Assembly (NCBI GenBank): GCA_913055785.1
Contig: CAJXLJ010000007.1
Coordinates: forward strand, 34,330-98,329
Direction of reading: 5' to 3'
Length of the DNA: 64,000 bases
DNA from: an uncultured Parvularculaceae bacterium
GTDB lineage: Bacteria > Pseudomonadota > Alphaproteobacteria > Caulobacterales > Parvularculaceae
In this document: positions 1-8,738 of the stretch, piece after piece
How the letters are laid out: each line of letters starts with the position of its first letter
Position numbering within the stretch: the first letter of the stretch is position 1
Notes under the pieces: model-generated
What the model was told of the DNA's origin: nothing
The model's input: the letters and a program-made list of their open reading frames with translations, nothing else
Database searches by the model: none
Program-made: the position numbers and the translations under genes

Positions 1-594
1 GCGGGACGCGAGGGCGATGCGCTCGACGCCTACGCCGCGGCCTATGACGCTTCCCCGGTCAAGGCGGAGCTCAAAAAAGCGCGCAACGCGAAACCGCTAT
101 GGACCCGTTTCGGAACGCTTCTCGGCGGCGTCGCCTTCGCCGGGCTCGATCTGTGGACCAACACGATCATTCCGGGCTTTTCGATTTTCGGCACGCTCGG
201 CCACGGCAAGACCGATGCGGCCGCCACCGAGCCGGCTGAAAAGCACAAGCCGATCGACTATCCGAAGCCCGATGGAACGCTCGCCTTCGACCGTCTCACC
301 AATGTCTCGTTCTCGGCCACCAATCATGAAGAAGACCAGCCGGTTCACCTGAAGCTTAAGGATCCGTCAATTCCGATCGGCGTTAATCTGCCGGTCTATG
401 CAGAGCCCGCGCAGCGTTACTGCCCGGCGGGCGTTTATGAAGTCGTCACTGAAGAGGGCGGCGCCGATCCGAGGTTTCAGATCAATGCGCAAAACTGCGT
501 CCATTGTAAGACTTGCGATATCAAGGACCCGTCCCAAAATATCACCTGGACGACGCCGGAAGGCGGCGGCGGGCCGAACTATCCGAATATGTAA
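1..594 (+). CDS. Electron transfer flavoprotein-ubiquinone oxidoreductase, C-terminal part (partial)
   Basis: The last 197 residues of ETF-QO, the inner-membrane-associated flavoprotein that moves electrons from ETF (reduced by acyl-CoA dehydrogenases) to ubiquinone. The reading frame is open to the left window edge, so the FAD domain lies outside. The visible part carries the 4Fe-4S ligands: one Cys in YCPAGVYE and three in NCVHCKTCDI. It ends with the family-typical TWTTPEGGGGPNYPNM. The stop is TAA at 592-594. It serves the same pathway as the acyl-CoA dehydrogenases at 52-55 kb. The TPR lipoprotein starts 11 bases downstream, so the two are probably co-transcribed. Confidence 0.95.
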   Translation, partial: AGREGDALDAYAAAYDASPVKAELKKARNAKPLWTRFGTLLGGVAFAGLDLWTNTIIPGFSIFGTLGHGKTDAAATEPAEKHKPIDYPKPDGTLAFDRLTNVSFSATNHEEDQPVHLKLKDPSIPIGVNLPVYAEPAQRYCPAGVYEVVTEEGGADPRFQINAQNCVHCKTCDIKDPSQNITWTTPEGGGGPNYPNM

Positions 595-605
595 GGAACT
601 TTCCG

Positions 606-2330
606 TTGCGCATTAATCTGGCCTCCCTGTCCATCCTCGCTGTCGCCGCTTTCGCCGGCGGATGCGTTCGTTATGCGCCGGAAGACACGGTTGTCGGCGA
701 TTATCTTTCGGGCCGCCTCGCCGCCAAGGAGAACGATCTGCCGGCGGCGGCGCGGGCTTTCTCGAGCGCACATGCAGAGGCTCCGGGATCGGTCGATATT
801 TTGCGCGAGGCGTTTTTCTTCCGTATGGCGTCCGGCGATGTCGATGGCGCAATGCCCTATGCGGAAAAGATCGTCGACATAGACAAAGCTGATGACGGCC
901 TTGCGTCGATTGCGCTCGCTGCACATGCAATCAAGTCAGGCGAATATGCGCGCGCGCGTTCCTATCTCGATCGGCGGGCCCAGGCGATTTATCTTGCGCC
1001 GACGGCGAACATTCTGCGGGCCTGGTCGCTTGAGGCGACGAGCGGGCCGGGTGCGGCGCTGGCCTCTCTGCGCGACCAGGCGGGCGAAGAATACAAGGGA
1101 TTTTACCCCCTCCATCAGGCGATGCTGTCTGAAAAGGCGGGCCGTCTCGAAGAGGCGCGCAACGCCTATCAGCTTTCGGTCATGACCTCTTACGGCGCCA
1201 TCGAAGCGGCGGCCTATGGCGAGTTCCTGCATCGGTCGGGGGACGAAGCAGCAGCGCGCGAGTTCTTCGAACTGCTCGACGGGGAGGGCGGTCCCGCCCA
1301 TCTCGCTGCGAGCGTCGGTCTGGCGCAGCTTGAAGCCGGGCGGCCCGGCATGCGCTTCGCCAGCGTCACCCCTGAACGAGGCGCGGCGCTTGCGGTTTTC
1401 GCGCTTTCGAACGGAGTCTTGCAACAGACGGCGTCTCAGCGCGAGGCGGCTGAAAAAGCCGGCTTCCGCATGCGCGATCCGAATTACAATATGCCATTGG
1501 TGCTGACGCAGCTTGCGATCTATCTCGATCCGGATTTTGTCGACGCGCGCCGCCTCGCCGGCTCGATACTCAATTTCTACGGCGATCATGAACGCGCGAT
1601 CGCGATGTTGCGCGGGGTTGATCCGTCCTCGCCCTATTTCGAACGCTCGCGCATTGAAATCGCCAGCGCCCTCAATGCGCTGGGGCGCACTGAAGAGGCC
1701 GCCGCCGCGCTTCGCGAAGCGGCCCGCATGAAGCCGGGCGCCGTCGAGGCAAGGCTCGCGCTTGCCGAGCTCTATGCCTTTCAGGAACGCTATGCGGACG
1801 CCGTCAAGGTGCTTGATGCTCTCATCGCCGAAACGCCTGACGCATCGCCGGCGGACGCCTGGCGAATGCACCTTTCACGCGGCGCCGCGCTAATTGAAGT
1901 CGGGGAATGGCCGCGTGCGGAAGTAGACTTGAAACGCGCCGTCGAGATCGCGCCTGAAGAAGCCTCGGCGCTCAACTATCTCGGATATTCATGGGCGGAG
2001 CGCGGCGAAAATCTCGAAGAGGCTTTCGAGCTCATCGAAAAGGCGATTTCTCTTGAGCCGAACTCCGGGGCGATTATCGACAGTCTCGGCTGGGCTCATT
2101 ACCAGCTTGGCGATTACAAGGTCGCGGTGGGGCACCTGGAACACGCCGCCTCGCTTGAGCCGGGCGACCCGACGATCACCGATCATCTGGGCGACGTTTA
2201 CTGGCGTTTGGGACGCGAGATCGAAGCGCAGTATCAATGGCGCCGCGTTCTCGAACTCGAACCGAACGACCGGCTCAAAACCGCGGTTGAAGAAAAGCTC
2301 GCGGGCGGTCTGCCGGAAACCGGCGAATAA
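606..2330 (+). CDS. Tetratricopeptide-repeat lipoprotein
   Basis: A 574-residue exported TPR protein. I chose the TTG at 606 because AAGGA (593-597) sits 8 bases upstream and the product then opens with a basic start, a hydrophobic stretch and the lipobox AFAGGC (Cys about residue 18). The in-frame ATG at 513 lies inside the upstream gene and gives no signal peptide. Helical TPR units run through the protein and are clearest in the C-terminal third (LGYSWAERG, LGWAHYQLGDY, LGDVYWRLGRE), each ending in a LEP or LEPND-like turn. It is probably a membrane-anchored scaffold; the partner is unknown. It overlaps ispE by one base (TAATG), which indicates translational coupling. Confidence 0.85.
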   Translation: MRINLASLSILAVAAFAGGCVRYAPEDTVVGDYLSGRLAAKENDLPAAARAFSSAHAEAPGSVDILREAFFFRMASGDVDGAMPYAEKIVDIDKADDGLASIALAAHAIKSGEYARARSYLDRRAQAIYLAPTANILRAWSLEATSGPGAALASLRDQAGEEYKGFYPLHQAMLSEKAGRLEEARNAYQLSVMTSYGAIEAAAYGEFLHRSGDEAAAREFFELLDGEGGPAHLAASVGLAQLEAGRPGMRFASVTPERGAALAVFALSNGVLQQTASQREAAEKAGFRMRDPNYNMPLVLTQLAIYLDPDFVDARRLAGSILNFYGDHERAIAMLRGVDPSSPYFERSRIEIASALNALGRTEEAAAALREAARMKPGAVEARLALAELYAFQERYADAVKVLDALIAETPDASPADAWRMHLSRGAALIEVGEWPRAEVDLKRAVEIAPEEASALNYLGYSWAERGENLEEAFELIEKAISLEPNSGAIIDSLGWAHYQLGDYKVAVGHLEHAASLEPGDPTITDHLGDVYWRLGREIEAQYQWRRVLELEPNDRLKTAVEEKLAGGLPETGE

Positions 2331-3196
2331 TGATCACCGAGAAGGCGCCGGCGAAGCTCAATCTTTATTTGCATGTCGGCGCCGTGCGCGATGACGGCCT
2401 TCACGACTTAAGAAGTCTTTTTGTTTTCACCGAAGACGGCGACCGCGTCAGCGCCGCGCCGGGGGACGCGGTGACCCTCGAGATCGCCGGACCTTTCGCG
2501 GCGGCGCTTCGCCCGTTTCCGGTCGAGGACAATCTTGTCGTGAAGGCGGCGCGCCTCCTTAAGGAAGAGTGCGGTGTCGGCGCGGGCGCGGCCCTGCGTC
2601 TTGAGAAAAACCTGCCTGTCGCGGCGGGGATCGGCGGCGGTTCCGCCGATGCGGCGGCGGCGCTGCGCGCGCTGCAAAAGCTGTGGGCGGTCGAGCTCCC
2701 GGCTGAAAGGCTTGAAGCGCTCGCCTTTCGTCTCGGCGCCGACGTGCCCGCGTGTCTTTCAGGAGCGCCGGTCGATGTGTCCGGCGCCGGCGAGACGCTG
2801 TCGCCCGGTCCTGAACTGCCGCCGCTTTGGGCATGCCTTGTCAATTCGGGAATTGAGATGCCGACTGGCCCGGTCTTTCGCGCCTACGACGCAGCGCATC
2901 CGGCGCCCGCGGTCCCCTCGGCGCCGCGCCTGCGCGACGCATCCTGTGAGGCGGTTGCGGCGCTGATGAGGGAGAGCCGGAACGATTTAGAGCGGGCGGC
3001 GTTGGAACTCGCGCCGCAAATCCGCGACATGCTCGACGCGCTAGGCCAGACGCCGGGGGTCATTGCGGCGCGCATGTCCGGCAGCGGCGCCACCTGTTTC
3101 GCGCTCTACAAGGCGCATGACGAAGCAAAGGCGGCGGCGGAAGCGATGCGCGCGCGAAGCTGGTGGGCGATGGCCTCGAAACTGATCGCTGACTAG
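2330..3196 (+). CDS. ispE: 4-diphosphocytidyl-2-C-methyl-D-erythritol kinase
   Basis: A GHMP-family kinase that phosphorylates the 2-hydroxyl of CDP-methylerythritol with ATP, the fourth step of the MEP isoprenoid pathway in the cytoplasm. The 288-residue length is normal. Visible motifs are the N-terminal KAPAKLNLYLHV with the conserved Lys, the ATP-binding glycine loop LPVAAGIGGGSADAA (residues 90-105), LGADVPAC with the catalytic Asp, and the C-terminal RMSGSGATCFALY. The ATG shares its A with the stop of the TPR gene. Another isoprenoid gene, a polyprenyl diphosphate synthase, lies 1.1 kb downstream on the other strand. Confidence 0.97.
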   Translation: MITEKAPAKLNLYLHVGAVRDDGLHDLRSLFVFTEDGDRVSAAPGDAVTLEIAGPFAAALRPFPVEDNLVVKAARLLKEECGVGAGAALRLEKNLPVAAGIGGGSADAAAALRALQKLWAVELPAERLEALAFRLGADVPACLSGAPVDVSGAGETLSPGPELPPLWACLVNSGIEMPTGPVFRAYDAAHPAPAVPSAPRLRDASCEAVAALMRESRNDLERAALELAPQIRDMLDALGQTPGVIAARMSGSGATCFALYKAHDEAKAAAEAMRARSWWAMASKLIAD

Positions 3197-3249
3197 GCTA
3201 TAGGCGACGCGCAGCCCGCTGGATTCGCCCGGCGCTATGGAGATTGTTC

Positions 3250-4383
3250 ATGTCCCCGGCTCTCGACGCGCCGCTTGTTCTGGCTATCGCAGTCATTCTC
3301 ACATTGGTGACGGCGCTTTCCCTGAGCCGGCTTGTGATGAACGCCAAGCTGCTGCCCGATAAACCGAATGCGCGGTCGAGCCATGAGCAGGTGACCTCGC
3401 GGGCGGGGGGTGTCGGGATTTTCGCCGCCTGGCTCGCCGGCGCGCTCGTTCTCGCCGTCGCGGCGGGCGGCCCGGTGCTCGCCGTTTTTATTGTTAAATT
3501 ATCATCGCTCGCGCTGCTCGCCTTCCTGGTGGGGCTCGCTGACGACAAATGGGCGCTGAGCCCCTTGTGGAAGTTCTCAGGCCAGCTCGCCTGCGCGTCT
3601 CTTTTCGCCTGGAGTTTCGCGCCGCTGGCGAATGCGCCGCTGCCGTTTCTCGGCGAGAGCGCGCTCGGCCCTTACGGGGTCGCCGTCACGGTCCTGTGGA
3701 TTGTCGGCTTCATGAATTTCTTCAACTTCATGGACGGGCTCAACGGCATCGCGGCGGGAACGGCGTCTACGGGGCTTGTCGCGTTTGCGGTCATCGCCGG
3801 TTTTTCCGGCGCTGTCGCACCAGCCGCCGCAGCGCTCCTGCTGGCGGTCGCCTGTTTCGGATTCCTGCCGGCGAACCTCGCCAAGGGACGGCTCTTCATG
3901 GGCGACAGCGGCAGTCAGGCGATCAGCTTTATCATCGCCGCGCTCGGGATTTACGCCGCCAATGTTTCGGATGGCGCGGTCAGCGCGCTTGTCATGCCGA
4001 CGATATTCCTGCCCTTTTTGTTCGACACGATCTGGACCCTCGCAGACCGCATGCGCCGCGGTCAGGCGCTTCTCGTCGGTCATCGCGAACACAACTACCA
4101 GCTCTTGAACAGGCTTGGATACTCCCATGCGAAAGTCGCCGCGCTCTATGTGGCGCTGACCGCGCTCGCTTCGACGGCGGCGATCTTGATGCTGACTTTG
4201 GCGCCGGGCGATCAGTGGATTGCGCCGGCTGTGCTGACGGCGCTGTTCCTCATCGCCGCTGTTCTCATTCACCGGCAGGCTGCGCGGGCCGGACTGTTCG
4301 CCAATAAGGAAAAAGCTTTTACGCCTCGTCAGGACGCGCGCGAGACGGACGTCGCCGCAAGCTCGGCGAGCGCCGCCGAATAA
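3250..4383 (+). CDS. WecA/WbpL-type polyprenyl-phosphate glycosyl-1-phosphate transferase (GT4 family)
   Basis: An integral membrane protein of 377 residues with about ten hydrophobic helices, of the MraY/WecA/WbpL superfamily. These enzymes transfer a sugar-1-phosphate from a UDP-sugar to undecaprenyl phosphate and so start O-antigen or other glycan synthesis. Superfamily motifs seen: LADDKWAL (Mg-binding Asp pair), NFFNFMDGLNGIAAG (second Asp), FMGDSGSQ, and the cytoplasmic loop HREHNYQLLNRLG (HRxHxYQ type), which separates it from MraY. Start at ATG 3250 with GGAG 7 bases upstream. The last 55 bases overlap the 3' end of the convergent polyprenyl synthase gene. The sugar used cannot be read from the sequence. 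Confidence 0.9.
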   Translation: MSPALDAPLVLAIAVILTLVTALSLSRLVMNAKLLPDKPNARSSHEQVTSRAGGVGIFAAWLAGALVLAVAAGGPVLAVFIVKLSSLALLAFLVGLADDKWALSPLWKFSGQLACASLFAWSFAPLANAPLPFLGESALGPYGVAVTVLWIVGFMNFFNFMDGLNGIAAGTASTGLVAFAVIAGFSGAVAPAAAALLLAVACFGFLPANLAKGRLFMGDSGSQAISFIIAALGIYAANVSDGAVSALVMPTIFLPFLFDTIWTLADRMRRGQALLVGHREHNYQLLNRLGYSHAKVAALYVALTALASTAAILMLTLAPGDQWIAPAVLTALFLIAAVLIHRQAARAGLFANKEKAFTPRQDARETDVAASSASAAE

Positions 4384-5369
4384 GCGTTTTCCGGCGTTTT
4401 CAAAAGATCGGCGAGCGCGCGCTCGGCGTAGCGCCGCGCGCAGGATAGCGTATCGGCGACGGCGTCATCCCGGCGCATCAGTTCATGGGCGCGTTCGAAA
4501 TCGCCGTCGTTCTGGCGGCCTTCGGAAATGACGCGCCGCCAGAAGGATTTCTCTTCGGGCTTGGCGCGGGCGACGGCGTAAACCACCGGAAGCGTCATCT
4601 TGCCCTCGCGGAAATCGTCTCCGACGCTCTTGCCGAGTTCGGCTTCAAAGCCCGCATAGTCGAGCGCGTCATCGATTAGCTGGTAGGCGACGCCGAGATG
4701 ATAACCGTAACGGCGCAGCGCGTTGACCTGCGTTTCGTCGCCGTCCGCGATCAGCGCGCCGGATTGCGATGCGGCTGCGAACAGCGCGGCGGTCTTCGCC
4801 TCGACGACCGCGAGATACATGTCGAAGGTCGTGTCGATGTTTTTCTGGGTCGCGAGCTGAAGCACTTCGCCCTCGGCGATAACGCCCGATGCGCGCGAGA
4901 GCACCTTCAGTACGTCGAGATTTTTCGCGGCGACCATCAGCTCGAAAGCGCGGGAGAAAATGTAATCGCCGACAAGGACGCTTTCCTTGTTGCCCCATAT
5001 CGTGTTCGCGGTCTCGGCGCCGCGCCGAAGCGCCGAGTCGTCGACGACATCGTCATGGAGCAGGGTTGCGCCGTGAATGAGTTCGACGGCGGCGGCGAGC
5101 TTGACGTGATCGTCGCCGTCAAAATCGAGCAACCGCGCCGCGGCCAGCGTCAGCATCGGCCGGATGCGTTTGCCGCCTGAATTGATGAGATGGCCGGCGA
5201 GATCCGGAATGAGGTGGACCTCGGAGTCCATCCGGGCGAGAATCTGGGCGTTAACCGCCTCGAGATCGCCCGCCAGCAGGTCGCGCATGGCCGCGACTGC
5301 TTCAGGAAACCCCTTCGCGCCGCTCAACCCGGCGTCTTGTTCGGCGATGGCTGTCAGCGTCGGAGACAA
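4329..5369 (-). CDS. ispB: Polyprenyl (octaprenyl/decaprenyl) diphosphate synthase
   Basis: A trans-type prenyltransferase that condenses isopentenyl diphosphate units into the ubiquinone side chain. Both aspartate-rich motifs are present: LLHDDVVDDSALRR (first, DDxxD) and YQLIDDALDY (second), with GGKRIRP upstream. The start is taken at TTG 5369, preceded by AGAGGA, giving 346 residues; the longer open frame upstream runs into the divergent peptidase gene and lacks similarity. Chain length (8 versus 10 isoprene units) cannot be decided here. The gene converges on, and overlaps by 55 bases, the glycosyl-1-phosphate transferase. Confidence 0.92.
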   Translation of the reverse strand: MSPTLTAIAEQDAGLSGAKGFPEAVAAMRDLLAGDLEAVNAQILARMDSEVHLIPDLAGHLINSGGKRIRPMLTLAAARLLDFDGDDHVKLAAAVELIHGATLLHDDVVDDSALRRGAETANTIWGNKESVLVGDYIFSRAFELMVAAKNLDVLKVLSRASGVIAEGEVLQLATQKNIDTTFDMYLAVVEAKTAALFAAASQSGALIADGDETQVNALRRYGYHLGVAYQLIDDALDYAGFEAELGKSVGDDFREGKMTLPVVYAVARAKPEEKSFWRRVISEGRQNDGDFERAHELMRRDDAVADTLSCARRYAERALADLLKTPENAYSAALAELAATSVSRAS

Positions 5370-5510
5370 TGCGTCCTCTGGCCCAAAACGTCGGCGCAGA
5401 TTGGGGGCTGGGCGCGCGCCGGTCAAGCGGGACGGGCCCTTCGCCGGGGCGGCTTTTTGGCGCTGAATGTCTGTTCTGCAATTGAAGCGGGCGCGCTGGC
5501 GGCCTATTTC

Positions 5511-6404
5511 ATGGCGATGCCAGAAGAAACATCGATTATACAGAAAATATGGCGCGCGCTGCCCTTTGTCGGCGGCGGCGAGCTGGTCGTCACCGTGGTT
5601 GAGCTCAATGGGGTGATCGGCGGCGGCGGTCCCGGTCGCAAGGGGCTCACGCTGCAGCGTCTTGAAAAATCCATCGAGGCCGCGTTCAAACCGTCGAAGC
5701 TGTCCGCTGTGGCGCTGGCGATCAATTCGCCCGGCGGTTCGCCGGTGCAGTCGCGGTTGATCTTCAACATGATCCGCAGGCTGGCGCGCGAAAAGGATAT
5801 TCCCGTCATTGCATTTATCGAGGATGTAGGCGCGTCTGGCGGCTACATTCTGGCGGCGGCGGGCGATGAGATCTACGCCGATGAAAGTTCGATCGTCGGA
5901 TCGATCGGGGTGATATCCGGCGGTTTCGGTTTTACCGAGGCGATCGCGCGGCTTGGCGTTGAGCGGCGCGTACATACCGCCGGCGAGAACAAGTCAACGC
6001 TTGATCCGTTCAGGCCGGAAGACCCGGAAGACGTCGCGCGGCTGAAATCCATTCTCGACGAACTCCATCGGCAATTTATCGATCTCGTTAAGGAACGCCG
6101 TCCGGGCAAGCTCGCCGACGACGAGGCGCTCTTTTCCGGCGCGTTCTGGGCGGCGACCAAAGCCAAGGAGCTGGGGCTTATCGACGGAACCGCTCATCTC
6201 GGCGATTTTTTGCGCGCACGCTATGGAAAAGATGTTAGGATCAAACGGATTTCGCCGGAAACCGGATCGCTGTTGAAAAAGCTGCTTTCCGGGAGCGAAA
6301 CGGCAGCAGGCGACGGATTCGGCAGCGGGCTGTCGTTAATTGATCCGGACAGGCTGCTCGAAGCCGTCGAACGCCGCGCTCTGTGGTCGCGGTTCGGCCT
6401 TTAG
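5511..6404 (+). CDS. S49-family signal peptide peptidase (SppA/SohB type)
   Basis: A serine-lysine protease of 297 residues, half the size of E. coli SppA and like the single-domain SppA of Bacillus. The nucleophile is Ser109 in VGASGGYI and the general base Lys161 in GENKSTLDPF. The spacing of 52 residues is that of the catalytic dyad in this family. GSIGVISGGFG follows the nucleophile as expected. A hydrophobic segment is weak at the N-terminus, so membrane attachment is uncertain. Start chosen at ATG 5511 (MAMPEE). It is divergent from the polyprenyl synthase and 46 bases upstream of a small membrane protein gene. Confidence 0.88.
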   Translation: MAMPEETSIIQKIWRALPFVGGGELVVTVVELNGVIGGGGPGRKGLTLQRLEKSIEAAFKPSKLSAVALAINSPGGSPVQSRLIFNMIRRLAREKDIPVIAFIEDVGASGGYILAAAGDEIYADESSIVGSIGVISGGFGFTEAIARLGVERRVHTAGENKSTLDPFRPEDPEDVARLKSILDELHRQFIDLVKERRPGKLADDEALFSGAFWAATKAKELGLIDGTAHLGDFLRARYGKDVRIKRISPETGSLLKKLLSGSETAAGDGFGSGLSLIDPDRLLEAVERRALWSRFGL

Positions 6405-6450
6405 GCGGCGAGCATTGTGCGGCGAGAATTGTAACGGAGGTGATGGTTCG

Positions 6451-6642
6451 ATGGGCGCAGTAACGACATTAGCCGTAACGCTCGCCGCTGCGGTCGGCGC
6501 GGTCGGGGTCTATCGTTTCATCGAACGGCAGAAACGCGAGTTCGGGGAAATTTTTTCGGGCCGCAGCGCTGACGCCGGTGGCGAGAAGGTCATCGATTAC
6601 GAACGCGATCCGGAGAGCGGCGTTTACCGGCCGAAACATTAG
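6451..6642 (+). CDS. Small single-pass membrane protein, unknown function
   Basis: A 63-residue protein with an N-terminal hydrophobic helix (about residues 3-22), then a basic turn (RFIERQKREF) and an acidic tail ending YERDPESGVYRPKH. The start is clear: the Shine-Dalgarno GGAGGTGA (6436-6443) lies 7 bases before ATG 6451, much stronger than at its neighbours. It follows the S49 peptidase on the same strand and converges on yjbQ, sharing the bases TTAG at 6639-6642 as both stop codons. I do not recognise a named family. Confidence 0.75.
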   Translation: MGAVTTLAVTLAAAVGAVGVYRFIERQKREFGEIFSGRSADAGGEKVIDYERDPESGVYRPKH

Positions 6643-7049
6643 GCTTCTTTCAAAAAACTCACGACAACGCGGCGTTGATGGCCGGCGCGGCGATGTTCGA
6701 AAACATAAATTCCCTGCCAGATCCCGAGCATCAACGCGCCATTCGCCACCGGAATTGCAAGCGACGTTGCGGTGAGCGCGGTTTTGATGTGCGCCGGCAT
6801 GTCGTCAGGACCTTCAGCTGAGTGCGCATAGTCGCCGCCTTCCGGCGCCAGCCGGTCGAAATGATCAATGAGGTCGCGCCGGACATCGGGATCAGCGTTT
6901 TCCTGCACGATGAGCGATGCTGACGTATGCTGAATAAAAAGCTGGACGACGCCGTTTTGCAGATGCGAAGCGGCGAGCGCCTCTTTGACGGCGTTCGTGA
7001 TGTCAGTGAGGCTTTTGCCTCGCGTCGCTACCGTGATGATGCTGGGCAT
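6639..7049 (-). CDS. yjbQ: YjbQ/UPF0047 family protein (secondary thiamine-phosphate synthase type)
   Basis: A 136-residue compact protein of the widespread UPF0047 (YjbQ) family. Some members show weak thiamine-phosphate synthase activity; the physiological role remains unsettled. Family signatures: FIQHTSASLIVQENADPDV with the conserved His, GDYAHSAEGPDDMPAHIK, and the C-terminal LGIWQGIYVFEHR. Full length compared with the family. It is monocistronic on the minus strand, with its 3' end overlapping the small membrane protein by 4 bases. Confidence 0.92.
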   Translation of the reverse strand: MPSIITVATRGKSLTDITNAVKEALAASHLQNGVVQLFIQHTSASLIVQENADPDVRRDLIDHFDRLAPEGGDYAHSAEGPDDMPAHIKTALTATSLAIPVANGALMLGIWQGIYVFEHRRAGHQRRVVVSFLKEA

Positions 7050-7145
7050 GACGTGAAAACTCCTTTATGGCCCGTGGGTTTCATGGTTAACGGACGACCG
7101 TCCGCGCCGCCGGTGGAAATATGATATGAAACGGCGCTGTATGAA

Positions 7146-7661
7146 ATGACGCCGGTTTTGGGAGACGGAGTGGAGAAAATCGCGTTCATCGATCTCGAAG
7201 CCTCCGGTCTCGGCCCGGCTTCCTGGCCGATCGAGGTCGGCTGGTGCTTTGAACGCGGCAAGCCCCAGGCGCATCTCATTCGGCCGGCTGAGGACTGGAA
7301 AGCAGAAGCCTGGGACAAGGGGGCTGAGGCCTTGCACGGCATTCCGATCGACAAGCTGAGAAAATCCGGGCGGACGCCGGAAGACGTTTGCGAGGGGCTG
7401 AATCGCGCGCTGGCGGGCGTCAGCGTCTATTCTGATGCGCCGGATTGGGACGGCTTCTGGCTTTATCGCCTCTATAAGGCGGCGGGCGTCAAACAGGTGT
7501 TCGCACTGAACGACTTTGGGGCGATTTTCGCGGGGGCGGCGCCGGCGGACAAGGAAGCGGCGATCGCCGAAGCGGCGCGCACGACGCCGCACCGTCATCG
7601 CGCTTGCGAGGATGTCCTGCATATGCGCGAAGTTTACAGGCTTTTAAAAAACCGCTGCTGA
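7146..7661 (+). CDS. DnaQ-like 3'-5' exonuclease domain protein
   Basis: A 171-residue protein of the RNase T/DnaQ exonuclease superfamily. The first metal-binding motif IAFIDLEASGLG (DxE, Exo I) is at residues 12-23. HGIPIDKLRKSG follows, then SDAPDWDGFWL (Exo II-like Asp), and HRHRACED near the C-terminus gives the HxxxxD of Exo III. The active site therefore looks complete. Substrate unknown. The start is uncertain: ATG 7146 has no clear ribosome site, while GTG 7170 follows GGGAG at 5 bases and would begin the protein just before the first beta strand. Confidence 0.75.
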   Translation: MTPVLGDGVEKIAFIDLEASGLGPASWPIEVGWCFERGKPQAHLIRPAEDWKAEAWDKGAEALHGIPIDKLRKSGRTPEDVCEGLNRALAGVSVYSDAPDWDGFWLYRLYKAAGVKQVFALNDFGAIFAGAAPADKEAAIAEAARTTPHRHRACEDVLHMREVYRLLKNRC

Positions 7662-7731
7662 TGAGGTTTGAACTTTCGCCGGGGCTTTGTCAGGAACGGC
7701 GCGCCTCTTATCTTGCGAAAGCCTTGTCGAC

Positions 7732-8598
7732 ATGACCGCCGAGCCAGACCCCATCCGATTTACTGTCAGCCTTGATGACGGCACTCTCGCCGGTCTCCGC
7801 TGGAAAAATGATCAGGCGCCGCCATTGCTGTTTTGTCATGCGACCGGTTTTTGCGCGTCGGCGTACAAACAAATGCTGTCGCGCCTCGCTGCGAATTTCG
7901 ATGTTTACGCACTCGACATGCGCGGCCATGGCCGAACGACATTGCCGGCCGATGCGCGGTCATTGCGTTCCTGGCGGCTTTATGCGGCCGACATCGCCCG
8001 CTTTCTCGATCTCAAGAGCGAAAGCGGCTGGACACTGGCCGGGCATTCCATGGGCGGCGTTACAGCGACCCTGGCGGCGCAAAACCGAAAGGATGTGGCC
8101 GCCTTGCGTCTGATCGAGCCGGTCGTCATGCCGGCGCTTTATACGATGGCGGCCCATAGCCCGGTCTGGCCGCTGATCGCCGGGCGCTTGCCGATTGTGC
8201 GGCAGGCGGCCCGTCGCCGCAGCCGTTGGCCCGCCCGCGAGGACGCGCTCGCCGCCTATGGGCGCAAAGGCCTGTTTCGAGGCTGGGCTGAGGGCGTTCT
8301 GGCCGATTACCTTGAGGACGGCCTGACGAAAGACAACGAGGGCGTGCGTCTTTCCTGCGCGCCGCAATGGGAGGCTGCGACTTTCGCGGCTCAGGCGAAC
8401 GATTTCTGGGGGGCGGTGCGGGGCGCGCCTGCGCCGGTCGCCGCGCTCGCCGCCGCCGATCCCGGATCGACCTTTCCGCCTTACGCCCGGCGGCGGCTCG
8501 CCCGCGCCGGCTTTCGCATTGAAGAAGCGCCGGGCGTATCGCACCTCATTCCCATGGAACGTCCGGATATCGCGGCGCAATTCGTCGCAGAGGCGTGA
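7732..8598 (+). CDS. Alpha/beta hydrolase
   Basis: A cytoplasmic alpha/beta-hydrolase-fold protein of 288 residues. The oxyanion strand reads LLFCHATGF (HxTG type), followed by LDMRGHGRT and the nucleophile elbow AGHSMGGV with Ser106. The catalytic His lies in GVSHLIPMERPD near the C-terminus, as in esterases and epoxide-hydrolase relatives. ATG 7732 is preferred over the in-frame TTG at 7687 because the latter adds a non-conserved leader. The substrate cannot be inferred. It stands alone between the exonuclease-like gene and a SapC-family gene. Confidence 0.8.
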   Translation: MTAEPDPIRFTVSLDDGTLAGLRWKNDQAPPLLFCHATGFCASAYKQMLSRLAANFDVYALDMRGHGRTTLPADARSLRSWRLYAADIARFLDLKSESGWTLAGHSMGGVTATLAAQNRKDVAALRLIEPVVMPALYTMAAHSPVWPLIAGRLPIVRQAARRRSRWPAREDALAAYGRKGLFRGWAEGVLADYLEDGLTKDNEGVRLSCAPQWEAATFAAQANDFWGAVRGAPAPVAALAAADPGSTFPPYARRRLARAGFRIEEAPGVSHLIPMERPDIAAQFVAEA

Positions 8599-8738
8599 TC
8601 TAGGGGCAAAAAAACCCGGTTCCGCTAGAGAAAGCTTGGACCTCGTCGGGCTTTTTGCTAAGCGTGCCCGCGACTGGGCCCGGGCGGGCTGCCAGGCGCG
8701 GGGGCCGCGCCGCAAATTCGAGTAAAGAAAGGCCAATC

